Both the position numbers and the translations under genes were made by a program. Source: Eulemur rufifrons (Eukaryota; Chordata; Mammalia; Primates; Lemuridae). From it: DNA of 64,000 nucleotides. Location of the stretch: assembly GCF_041146395.1 (NCBI RefSeq), contig NC_090997.1, positions 31,165,501 to 31,229,500 of the forward strand, written 5' to 3'. The notes under the pieces are model-generated. The model was given only the letters and a program-made list of their open reading frames with translations, did no database searches and was not told the DNA's origin. Shown in pieces: positions 46,716 through 57,134 of the stretch; position 1 is the stretch's first letter; every line of letters begins with the position of its first letter.

Positions 46716-48579
46716 AGTTTTTTAGTGCATTTTATTTTGAATTTGTTGAACAGGAATTTACATATTTATAAAGTTTTTTTTTCAATACAGATACTGAAAA
46801 TGTATTCACGGTTTTAATAGCATACCGTTATTACTCCTTTGAGGCTAATGATTTCCCAAATGTAATAATAGGTTTGTATAGTGCTTCTGTATTTTCTACT
46901 CAAACACCCTTTGAAACAATGTACCATGTAAATGGGGCTTGTCAAAAATCTGCTGCCATCATACTCTTACATAAAAATTATGTTTTTTTCTATCTTGTGG
47001 CAAAAAGACACAACTAGTAGAAAACAGTAAGTTACCATACAGAAAATAATACAGGGGAAATGTTAATTTTAAGTAAATGAAGTTCGCTGCATGTTTTACA
47101 AAAGAAACTACTCATATTACAGTTCTACATAGCATACAAAAAATGAACTTATTCAGGATTTAAAAGATTTTTTTATCTATATATTCTCTAGCAGAAGGAA
47201 AAGGGGAGTAGCTGTATTTGTTAGAATGATTTGTCTCTGGTTTGAAAGTGGGAGGCCTGAGGTGGGCCGACTGCACAAATGGTCCATGTGTCCTCTCTTG
47301 TTAAAGCCACAGCGGTGATGTCTTTTGCTCCCTCAGATACACATTAAAGGAAATGCCCCGGGAAGGATTTCACCGATGTCTTGGTCCTCTCAATGATCTG
47401 ACATTGCTTTCTTCAGACTGAGGCCAGTAAGGGAGGGGTGTAGTGGAGACGGGGGTCCTCAAAAGTTCTTAAACTGTTTGTTTAGTTTAGTCTGTGGCTA
47501 AACCTGAGCTGTGCGTTCTTCTGCGGTCTGCCCGAAACTCAAGTGCATCAGCTCCTGCCCTTCACGACCTTGGGGACCCAGCACTCAGGCCATGATGCAG
47601 AGACAATGGTGCTTCAACACTCAAGTGCGCCTCTAAGCTAGAGCCTTAAGAACCCCACAGCTCACGCTGAACTCTTGTCAGATACTTATAATGTTCTCAA
47701 TGTCAAGATGTTAAAAGTATATTTTTAATCAGATTTTAAAAATAAAAGCAACATTGTTATGCAAAAAAGAGTATAACATAACTAAGAACTGATTTTTCAA
47801 TAAATCAAACTTTATGTTAATTATAATGTAATTGTATAGCCTATTGAATTTATAAGATGACTTTTTGGGGATACGAATAATATTTGATAAATCAATCTCT
47901 CTCTCTTTCACACTCTTTCTTTATATACATATATAATACACACAAATGTGTATGTATATATGTACATGCCTCTATATATGTGTGTGTATATCTATCTATC
48001 TATCTATGTGTCTAAATATCTAAATCCATAATGCCCAGCTCCATCTCAGTAATACACAGGTGTGAATGCAAACCATGTATGCAGTCACCCATTCCAAATT
48101 ATAAAATCTCGGTGGATAAAACACACTGAGCATATGTTTGAAAACAAATTCAGTGTATTTTTAAAAACATATAAATTTAATATATTAGGCTAATATTCGT
48201 TGTAAATATTCACTACCATAAAATAAAATCTTACATTCTTTCACTTTGATTTTTCTTTACTTCCAGTAACTCAATACTAGATTAATATATTTAAACTAAC
48301 TAGAAATTACGTACTTAAAAATGTTAGGGCAGATGTTTTGGTTACTCTAAAAAAGATGTCACATTTTTTTAACCTATTAATACAATCAAAAGTGCAGGTT
48401 GGTAAGTATCACGGAATCATAATTTTAAGGAAACCCCCTTCTGGCCCACTCCCTTGACGTTTCCACTTGACTCTTGCATCCTGTCTCACGTGTGTGCACA
48501 GACATATTCTGCCAAAGCTCAGCTGCAGCTAACTCCATAGATGGGGCGTTATGTCCTCCAGTCCTGGGTGGTTCCTTCC
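46716..48579. other. 3' flank of ADGRB3
   Basis: AT-rich DNA with a more GC-rich block at 47240-47660. Further AATAAA hexamers occur at 47741 and 47798, so a longer 3' UTR is possible but not shown. A complex TA/GT/ATCT microsatellite occupies 47922-48030. No gene or named repeat is seen otherwise. Confidence 0.4.
47922..48030 (+). repeat. Complex microsatellite (AT, GT, ATCT units)
   Basis: Runs of TATA, TGTGTG and five ATCT units (CTATCTATCTATCTATG near 47990-48007) in succession. Confidence 0.8.
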
Positions 48580-48905
48580 CAGCCCACTGCACTCATGTTC
48601 TGGCAGGATCTTTATGCCCTTGGACTAGAATTTCTTCCCCTTCCTCCATGTCTTAATTTTATTTATGCTTCAAGGTACAACTTATATTTCATCTTCGTGA
48701 AATTCTTCATAATTTTCCAACCCACACATAATTTCTCCAGTGAAGTCTTAGTGGTACTGCCTCTGTGCCGCTCTTAGGACTCTTCACATCTTCTATCTTG
48801 TTATTTATACACATTTCTGATGCCCTCTGCCTGGAGGGCAGGAGTCATACTGATCCATTTTGTATTTCTTAAGGGACCTACACAATAGTGTACAATAAAT
48901 GTTTG
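48580..48905 (+). repeat. L2 LINE 3' region, sense
   Basis: TATGCTTCAAGGTACAACTTA, a TCCAGTGAAGTCTTAG block, CTGCCTGGAGGGCAGGAGTC and the end TACAATAAATGTTTGTTATTT follow the L2 order. Confidence 0.7.
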
Positions 48906-48959
48906 TTATTTGTGGAATTTATTTTAGTATTGTTTATAGTCATACATACAAGTCACACA

Positions 48960-49310
48960 CTCGAAAGGATTTATTGAACAACTATTATGACAACTATTAC
49001 GTGTCTGTTCCTATGTTAGGTAGTTATGGTCCTCTAGGGCCCCTGTTTTACATAGCTTATTATCTGTTGAAGATACGAGATGCATATTATAAGAAGTAAT
49101 GATATTATTTCAATACTACTAAACCCTTATTACATATATTATCTCTTTTTGTCCTTAAGATTAATACATGAGGCAGGAATTAAGTATCCTAAAGAAATGG
49201 AGGCTCAGAAGAGTTTAAGTGACCTACCTAAGATTACCAGAAGTAAATGACAGCCCCAATATTAGAGCCCAGGTCTCCTGACTCCTACTCTAGAGCCATT
49301 TTCCATGACA
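48960..49310 (-). repeat. Antisense L2 remnant followed by antisense MIR
   Basis: 48965-49100 resembles an antisense L2 end (GGATTTATTGAACAACTATT). 49110-49310 is clearer antisense MIR: GAGGCAGGAATTAAGTATCC, AAATGGAGGCTCAGAAGAG, TAAGTGACCTACCTAAGATT, GAGCCCAGGTCTCCTGACTC. Confidence 0.55.
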
Positions 49311-50059
49311 CCAAGATGTTTCTCCTTGTTCCTTCTAAATTATTAAGTCCCCAAATCAAATTATATAACAAGTTCCTTGGAGTTATTTTCAGGCAAGAAG
49401 TAGAGGCACAAAACTAGAAACATGCATCAGCTGTCATGGTGGTGGTAAGGCCAGTAGCTGATTGTAGAGAAAAGCATGCCTGACCCAAAATAACAGATGT
49501 TCTTAAATAGATTTGATTCTGTAGTCCATGGGATTGTTTTATTTTCACCTGCTTTAAATATATGTAGTTAATATTTCACTAGTTTTGTTATTACCTGCAC
49601 ATGTGCAAGACAAGACTGAAGAGAAAAGCCAACTTGAATTTTCAAGTTATCCTCAGACTCTGTAAAAACACATAGCCACATTTTTTTTTTTTGCAAAAGA
49701 AAAGTCACAGTCAACAAACCTTTGCTTCAGAAAATTTAGTTGGTAAATTTTAATTCATCCTCATCTGCTTAGAAAAACTTTATCAAGTTTTGGTTTTCCA
49801 GAGTCATCCATGTCAAAATCAACTAACTAAATTCTAAAACTGTATAGCACTTCATTGAAAAATATGACACAAATATATCTCTAGCATGTCAATCTACACA
49901 AAGTTTTCCATGGTGACAAAATGATCTTGCCCGTGAGATGCTTCTGAAGTTAAATTTGTAACTGGAGAAGTACAGCAGAAAAGAGATTTCAGAACCAAGA
50001 ACCATAGAATGTAGAGAAAAAAAAAATTGGTAATCAATGAAAATGGCAATCATTTTAGG

Positions 50060-50495
50060 TGTCAAATAAAAAAAAAATCCAGACTTAGAGAAAGACTTTA
50101 TTTGAGAAGATTATTGCAATAGGAGAAGGGGGACTAATGCAAAAGCGAGAACTCTCCAACTGTAAGATCTGCAAGTATCTCAGAGGTCAGAAAGAAAGGG
50201 CTTCTCTTTAATATGGAGGAGTAAACATGACTAGAAAGAGCTGGGTATGTAGACGTCGGGCGAGCAGGCAGTATAGTCAGGTTTTTGAGCAGGAAATGTC
50301 TTTCTTTGTGGTCAGCCAATTCCGAGAGGTTGTTCTGTTTTCCATTGCTTGGTTAAGCTCCCAACACTTGTTTAAACTCAGTGTTGTCCGGAATTCACAG
50401 CCCTGGGGAAAGCAAGAAGCCTGACTAAAGTTTGGTCAAGTTATCAAGTGGAGGGGGGGTGGGGCTTGGATTTCTTGACCCTTGCTGTTATCACA
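50060..50495 (-). repeat. LTR-like block A (tentative ERV LTR), minus strand
   Basis: On the minus strand it starts TGTGATAACAGCAAGGGTC and carries a polyadenylation region, CTATTGCAATAATCTTCTC then AAATAAAGTC, about 40 bases from its end, as in many retroviral LTRs. It ends near a T-rich run at 50060. No internal retroviral genes were seen. A 65-codon frame inside is not a gene. Confidence 0.4.
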
Positions 50496-50839
50496 GGTAA
50501 AGAAAGAGCCCACTGGAAGGAGAAGGAGTTTTCCAAAATTTCTGATGTTTAGCCAATAATGATTAAAAGAAAGGATTTTGTCATATTAAACAAATAGGCG
50601 TGGCTCTTTACACAGCAATAACTCCAAAGTGAAAGTGATAAATATTGCAAGCTAGGTGAGAACAGCTAATTTTAATGCTGGGTTTACCAATCATTGCTTG
50701 GGTTGGACTTTTCCTTGTTCCTTTATACTCTATAACTTGCTGGTACTGGGATGCTTGTTCAGAAATATTTAGCTGGTTCAATTTTAAAATATAAAAACTG
50801 GCACTTTGTTTTGTGAATCAGTCCTTAAAATGTCATTAA

Positions 50840-51411
50840 TATGAGTCCACAGACCTGGCACCCAGGGGTCAAGGCAAAAATTGCACTGGACAAAGTTACA
50901 CAGACAAAGTAGCATTTATTCAGGCCAGCTGCATTGGGGGAAAGAGGCTAGAACTCAATCTAAGCTTAAAGGCGGGAGAGTTTTTAACAGCTAGGATGGG
51001 GGTGAGGGAGCATAGGCCACCTGTGTTTGCTAATTGGCCTAACCCCAAAGAAACATAAAGTTCCTTGTATCTTCAAGACTTTAGGTAGTTTTACACTTGG
51101 AGCAAGGCGCCTGCAGAATTTAGGCTCCTACCCACCCACAGAAACTGGGAGATGGGGGCACTATCTTCCTTGAGATTGTATTTTAAAGGATGGCTCCGAG
51201 GTCCTTGAGAAAGACTTCCCTGGGCTGTAAAACTGGCAAGTTTTTTTCCTAAAAAATCTATATCTCAAAGAGGCTGATAAAGGATTTACAAGTTTTCTAA
51301 AGTAAAAGCTGTGAAAAAAAAAAAAGGGATATCAGGAAGAAGACTGTCTAAAGTTTAGTCAAGTGGAGAATGTTAAGGATTCTTGGTCACAAGTAAACTA
51401 ATACATTGACA
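50840..51411 (-). repeat. LTR-like block B (tentative ERV LTR), minus strand
   Basis: The minus strand has AATAAATGCTACTTTGTCTG after GCCTGAATA-type sequence (signal near 50916-50921) and a GACCCCTGGGTGCCAGGTC end. Its 5' part shares the motif ACTTGACTAAACTTTAGACAG with block A (ACTTGACCAAACTTTAGTCAG), suggesting related LTRs in the same orientation. No coding internal region is recognised. The family is unknown to me. Confidence 0.4.
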
Positions 51412-51869
51412 CCTGAAAGCCAGCTAAATTAATAATACCTGTCAAATAACCCAGCCAGAGCATCTAACAATTCTTAAATAAAGACAAACAGTTCATCGTC
51501 AAAATGATCCTTCTCATGGCAACCACCTAAGTGAGACGCTAAAAAACGCCTTGAGTGGTAAGGGGGAAGTTCACCTCCCTCACCACTATCTACTAACCCC
51601 CCATGAAGAAGGGCCAGCTCACCTTTATAAGTGATTTTCAACAAAAGAGAAGAGTTGTAATAATCAGAATCAAAGGTCAGCATTTCGATTTCTATTCTTT
51701 TGTATCAGTTTTTCAGATGAATGCCTGAATTAGCATTATCTCTCTTTTTTCCTCTTTAAAAACTAGAATTACACTTCTACGTATCATAAAGCATTTTTAT
51801 ATAGACTAGACTATAATTTTATGTAGCAATTATGTTGTGATTTATTCTAAAGTGGACTTGAGGTGATTT

Positions 51870-52060
51870 CCTAAAGATACATTCATTTATTTATTCAACA
51901 AATATTTTTTCAGAACCAGTTGCAGTCTAGATACTGTGTTAGAAGGAACCGTTACAGACTAGATACCGTGTTAGAAGCAGGTGGTTCAACAGTGAATAAG
52001 GCATAGTCTTTATTTTCAAGGGACTTAGGATCTTTGAGGGCACACAGACTAAGAGAATTA
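51870..52060 (-). repeat. L2 LINE 3' end, antisense, with a local duplication
   Basis: Starts ATTCATTTATTTATTCAAC with AAATATTTT after it, then carries the variable-size TAGATACTGTGTTAGAAGG segment twice (51919-51947 and 51951-51979), and continues AACAGTGAATAAGGCATAG. Confidence 0.65.
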
Positions 52061-52790
52061 AAATAACTTGGTGGATTTATGTGGAAAAGAAAGGAGGGTA
52101 TGCTATGAGAACATTTCGAAAAAGCACTGATAAATAAGTTAAAAATATGAGGAAAGACAATCAGCATGGCACAGAGGCTAACTCAGCACCTAAAATGTAT
52201 GCCTCGAGGTCTTAGACTCTTCCCTGGAGCTGTGCCAAGTGATGGCTCTGAGCTTCCCAGCAACCTATGCAAATATAGAAAGTACAATTAACTGTGTAGT
52301 TCACAGTGTCTCTAAAAAGAAACAGAAAACCAAGAGTGCTTCTTGTGAGCCCTCATGCTTCATTACATGGTAAATTCGTTTTCAGCAGCATCCTTATGAA
52401 CTCCCTGAGTTTTACAGAGATAATTCTTACATCCCGTCTTGAAGAGACTGGTGGGTAATTTATTTGTCGACTTGACTAGGCTGCGCAGTACCCAGATACT
52501 TAGTCAAATAGCAGTGTAAATGTCACTGTAAAGGTTTTTTTTTTTGGAGGAGATTAACATTTAAATCAGTAGACTTTGAGTAAAGAAGATTACCCCCCAT
52601 ATTGTGGATGGGCCTCATCAACTCAGTTGAGACTTTAAGAGAAAAAGACCGAGGTCCCAGAGGAAGAGGGAATTCTGCCTCCTGACTATCTTCAAACTAG
52701 AGCTACAATACCAACTTTTTCTGAGTCCCCAGCTGCTGACTTGCCCTGAAGATTTTGAACTTGTCAGGCCCTACAATCACGAGTCAATTC

Positions 52791-53111
52791 TTTTTTTTTT
52801 TTTTTTTGAGATAGAGTCTCACTGTGTTGCCCAGGCTAGAGTGAGTGCCATGGCATCAGCTTACCTCACAGCAACCTCAAACTCCTGGGCTTAAGCGATC
52901 CTTCTGCCTCATCCTCCCGAGTAGCGGGGACTACAGGCATGCGCCACCATGCCCGGCTAATTTTTTTTCTACACATATTTTCAGTTGTCTAGCTAATTTC
53001 TTTCTATGTTTTTAGTAGAGACGGGGTCTCGCTCTTGCTCAGGCTGGTTTCAAAGTCTTGAGCGCAAACGATCTGCCTACCCCGGCCTCCCAAAGTGCTA
53101 GGATTACTGGC
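52791..53111 (-). mobile_element. Alu SINE, antisense, strepsirrhine type, 5'-truncated
   Basis: Poly-T at 52791-52807, then both arms in antisense. It has the linker TCAGTTGTCTAGCTAATTTC (strepsirrhine insertion) and ends AAAGTGCTAGGATTACTGG, lacking about 20 bases of the Alu 5' end. It is bracketed by CACGAGTCAATTC (52778-52790) and CACAAGTCAATTC (53112-53124), a duplication with one mismatch. Confidence 0.95.
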
Positions 53112-53137
53112 CACAAGTCAATTCTTAAAAATACATT

Positions 53138-53180
53138 TCTCTCTCTGTCTCTCTTTCTCTCTCTGTATATATACACATAT
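53138..53180 (+). repeat. (CT)n then (TA)n microsatellite
   Basis: CTCTCTCTGTCTCTC-type run followed by TATATATACACATAT, just downstream of the Alu. Confidence 0.8.
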
Positions 53181-53399
53181 CATATTCGTTCTGTTTCTTT
53201 GGAGAACACTAACATAAGTAAATATTTAACATCCAAGTACAATCACCAAAAACAGTTTTTCATAGGGTAAAACTTTGTGCTATGAGTATAAAGCTCTCCC
53301 ATGATCTGGCTGAATACAAAAAAAAAGGTGAATATCCATTCTGCTTCAAGAACTCATCCATGATTATAATTTTTCAAAACAGAGCTTTTGGTAATAATT

Positions 53400-53600
53400 T
53401 TCAGCTCTTTTTGAGTGCTTATAAATACTTCATGTATAAATGTTGGTTTAATCCTCAAAATAAGGCATATCCCACCATTATTCTCATTTTCCAAATAAAG
53501 GAACTAATGTACATAACTTCTCCAATATCACACAGAGTAGTAAATGGCAGAGCCAGGATTTACCCTTACAACTTAGCCTCAGGGTCTAAGTTCTCAATTA
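53400..53600 (-). repeat. MIR SINE, antisense
   Basis: TTGAGTGCTTATAAATACTT, TTTAATCCTCAAAATAAGGC, a CATTATTCTCATTTTCCAAA block and GTAAATGGCAGAGCCAGGAT follow antisense MIR. Confidence 0.7.
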
Positions 53601-56600
53601 TTCTCTAAAATTTGAGTAAGTTTTAGGCGGCAGAAAGTTTAAAGCTAAATTCACTGGCAAGTGTTCTGGATGGATTAAGATGAGATCTGCGTGCTTTAGT
53701 GTCTTCAGAATGTAGCGTAGAAACACGGGCATCCAGAAGACTGTTCCTCTCCATACAAAGAGTGTTGCAGACGAATTGCCAGGAAATTCCTTAGAACACA
53801 AGTTTGGATTTGGTTCAACAAGGGGGTAGGTGAGAGACTGAGATCCCAAAGTTCTATATCATAGAACATGGAAATGATAACTTTTCCTTAGAGAAGATTA
53901 TCATCAGGTTATTAAAAAGCATGTTGTGCTCATAAAAGTACTCTTTGTAAGTATTCATGGAACATTTAATTTTTTAAGTGATGTAATTTTCCAGTGTACT
54001 GTGTGGGATAAACTGGCTGAAAATATGATCTGAAATCACTAACTAGTATTAATTAGCTAATTAGATATTTACTAAAAATGATAAGTAGGGCTTTGAAATT
54101 GTGAATTTAAAGTCATGCTTGCAGAAAATTATTATATCAGAGGATAAGATCTCTCTTATGGCCATACTATCTCATGATCATAAGGTCATGTTATCAGACG
54201 GGGACTCTATCAGTGATTACTTATGTCTTCTGTGAGTTGGGGGACGAGGGTAATATATCCAGTTCATCAATAGGTGGTAGCAAGTCAATAGTGGAAAAAC
54301 GAGCTAGGACACAGCTTGGTTTTGTCCCACTGTGATTTTTCTGGAATTGGTCCCTTGGAGGGATCATTACCACAAACTTCAAGTTTCAAGGTGAAATTAA
54401 GACATAGGTTATGTATAAGCGTCATTAACCAGGGAATCGTAAAGGTGAATAAAAGCTGCTGATAGTCTTAGGTTTTTATGTTTTAGTTCTTTTTTTTTTT
54501 TTTATTTTTCCTCATAGAATGCCCATCAAAGTGAAAAAGAGCATAACAACAATCAAAGAAAAGGATTAGCTGTGTTCCCAGAGCTCACTAGCATTCTTGT
54601 CAAATATTAGCCTAAGAAACCCAGACTTGGGATTTTTTTGTTCTTGTAGAAAACTTCAAGGAGCTTTGAATGAAATGTCTAGCAACTAATAGTTCTAATT
54701 TTGAAAGGAGTAGCATGTTCTTTTTAAAAAAAATGTTCTTAAAATTTATGCTAAGAACCTTCTTCAACATTAGCCCTAGGCAGGATTAATAATGATTCTG
54801 AGAATATAAATTTCAAATTTGCCAGATATATTTACAGACAAGGTTTTATATCTTCTATAGATCTATAATGCATAATTGTCATCTGAGTTATGTAACCAGA
54901 CAAATTTGAATGGTCTTAGATATATTTCTGTACAAGCTCTGACCATCTGATGACTTTAGTAAGAACAGCTAAGACTACGCACAGCGATTCTCACGCCTGA
55001 GCCTGGAAGAGCTTTCACGTGGCTGCTTCTTGGTCATCTCCCCCTTCGTGAGAGTACAGGGAAACCAAGCACTGGCAGGACCCTTCTCTTGCTGTCTACC
55101 TGCCCAGTGACCCGGGGATCAGAAAAGCAGAATAACCAATTTAGGACAAGGCCTCCTCCTTTCTTAGTGTTCAACCATGTCATCACCTCTGCGGACAGAT
55201 TTGGCTGCCACACTTTCCTAAAAAGAGGGATTTACCCACACATCACTCTCAGCAAATAATGGCCACCAGGAAGCCATTCTACCAGGGATTTTTCTTTGCC
55301 TTTGATTTAGGATCTTGGGCTGTCGTCAGCTTTTAGGCAACTATCCACTTCCTTTTCATTTCCAGAGTTTTCAGAGCCATCTTCCAGGCAGATAAGCCAT
55401 ATTGGATGACCCATCTGATGGGAGACTTTGGATAAAGCAGTTTATTTTCACAATCTCACTCTTAGTCATTAGTATTAGTCATTTCAGATAGGTGAAAACT
55501 GGACCCACTTTTCTTAATGGAGAGGTGCAAGTATAAAGCATGACACTTATGCTTTGAATTGGGGCTCTCCAATCACTATCATGATGTCCCAATTTTACTA
55601 GCCTGTGTACTCACTTGCTAGGAAGCCTGTTTGCTAGGAGGATGCGTAGGAAACCGTGCTGGGGCTGGTTGACTCAGGAGTGGTGCTCGACGTGGAGCAC
55701 CAGGCTCAGTGTGGGCCGAGCGCTTCTCTCTTGCGGCAGAAAGGCACGGAGTAGGAGGCCAAAACAAACCTCCATCCCTGCCAAGTTTTGCAGTGAATCA
55801 GAGAGGACTTCATAGAAATACATTCCGAAATCTCCTGAACAGGGACCAGGCATTGGTAATCAGCACAGTCTCTTTTAATTGAGCAGCAGATCATTTATCT
55901 GATGAAAAAATGTTATTAGGCTGTGGCCTCTTATTTTTTCATGGAGGGATGCCAAAGCATCAGATCCTAGAGATTGTTTTGTCTTTTTTTTTAAACGTAA
56001 TTCTGTAAGTGTTATGTGGAATAGCCAAGAAACCATTAATAATCACACTGCACACAGATTTCTCAGGAACCCAAGCAGAGACCCTCTGCCTGAGTGTTTA
56101 CCCGACATATTTTCTAGGACATCATGGAGCTGAGGTTGCACATCTTTCTGTTGACATCGACATTATGACAACCATGTGTTTATATAGTAGGATGCTAGCC
56201 CCTGTCCACAATTCCAAATGCCTCCCTCCACCACAGCTGTGCAGAGACCTTCCTGACCCTATTTTAATTAGTGTAATTACCTTCCAATGTTATAATTCTA
56301 GCATTGTAGGTTTTTCAGAATTTATCATTTCACACTCCAAGAGAAAAATCTCTGACTATTATTTTATCATTGGAAGTTATCCTGATTTCTTTAACCAAGA
56401 AAAATTGGTAGGCTTTCACAGGCACCTGCCTCACTGCATGTGATATTCAGGCAAAATCATATATGTTCGTATGCCCTCTGGCCAAGCAAAGGATGCCCCA
56501 GAAATATTCGATATGTTGAAGGTGAAGGAGGTTGAACAATTTGTGCTACTTCTTATTCATAGCCACATATGCAAATAAAGCTTATTTAGAAATGGCTTCT

Positions 56601-57005
56601 CTTCTCCTAAGTTTCAAGTTATATATACTTACATAGAGAGAGGCCTTTCAAATGTCTATATATTAGAAGTTTTTCTGCTGTTAGAACATTTATTAAAGGA
56701 CACAAGTAGAAAAGAAGGATTCTAAAATATTAGAGAATGAAAATCCATTTACCACTCCACTTGGCAATCAGTGTTTTTCTCTTTCAGCAACATATGAAAC
56801 AAAAGCATGATCATTATTTTTAAGGACCGGTGAATAAGAAGGGAGAAAGAGAAGGAGAAGCAGAGAGAGAGAGAGGAAGAGAGGGAGGGATAATGAGAAT
56901 GAAGAACAATTAACAGCTAAATTGAGAGAAATACAAAAAGCATATGTGGATAGCAACTTGGGGACAAAAAAGCAAATGTGTGCTTCCCTGCTAGATAAAA
57001 GCATT
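53601..57005. other. Intergenic DNA without recognised genes
   Basis: No gene or nameable repeat apart from a T-run (54488-54503) and a GA-rich tract (56838-56890). Blocks at 54960-55150 and 55600-55760 contain more CpG than the surroundings. A 144-codon frame at 56009-56443 has no similarity that I recognise and atypical composition for a gene. Confidence 0.4.
56838..56890 (+). repeat. (GA)n-rich tract
   Basis: AGAGAGAGAGAGGAAGAGAG and GGAGAAGC-type purine repeats. Confidence 0.8.
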
Positions 57006-57125
57006 TAAGTGGTGCGTGCTGTCTGAGGGATGGGAATGCTTGTAGCTTTGACTTGGGTGGTGCAGGGGCAATTTATGTGACCAAAGCAGTTGTACCCCTA
57101 TAATATTCTGAAATTTTTTTTAAAA
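57006..57125 (+). mobile_element. L1 3' tail, strongly 5'-truncated
   Basis: Only the end of an L1 3' UTR: GTGCTGTCTGAGGGATGGGA, TTGACTTGGGTGGTGCAGGG and TTGTACCCCTATAATATTC with an A-rich tail, similar to the ends at 4020-4136 and 31915-32034. Flanked by AAAAGCATT on both sides (56997-57005 and 57126-57134). Confidence 0.85.
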
Positions 57126-57134
57126 AAAAGCATT

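Noticed and set aside
56009..56443. 144-codon + strand open frame
   Set aside because: No domain or family similarity and no promoter, splice or poly(A) context. Length is within chance for a window of this size.
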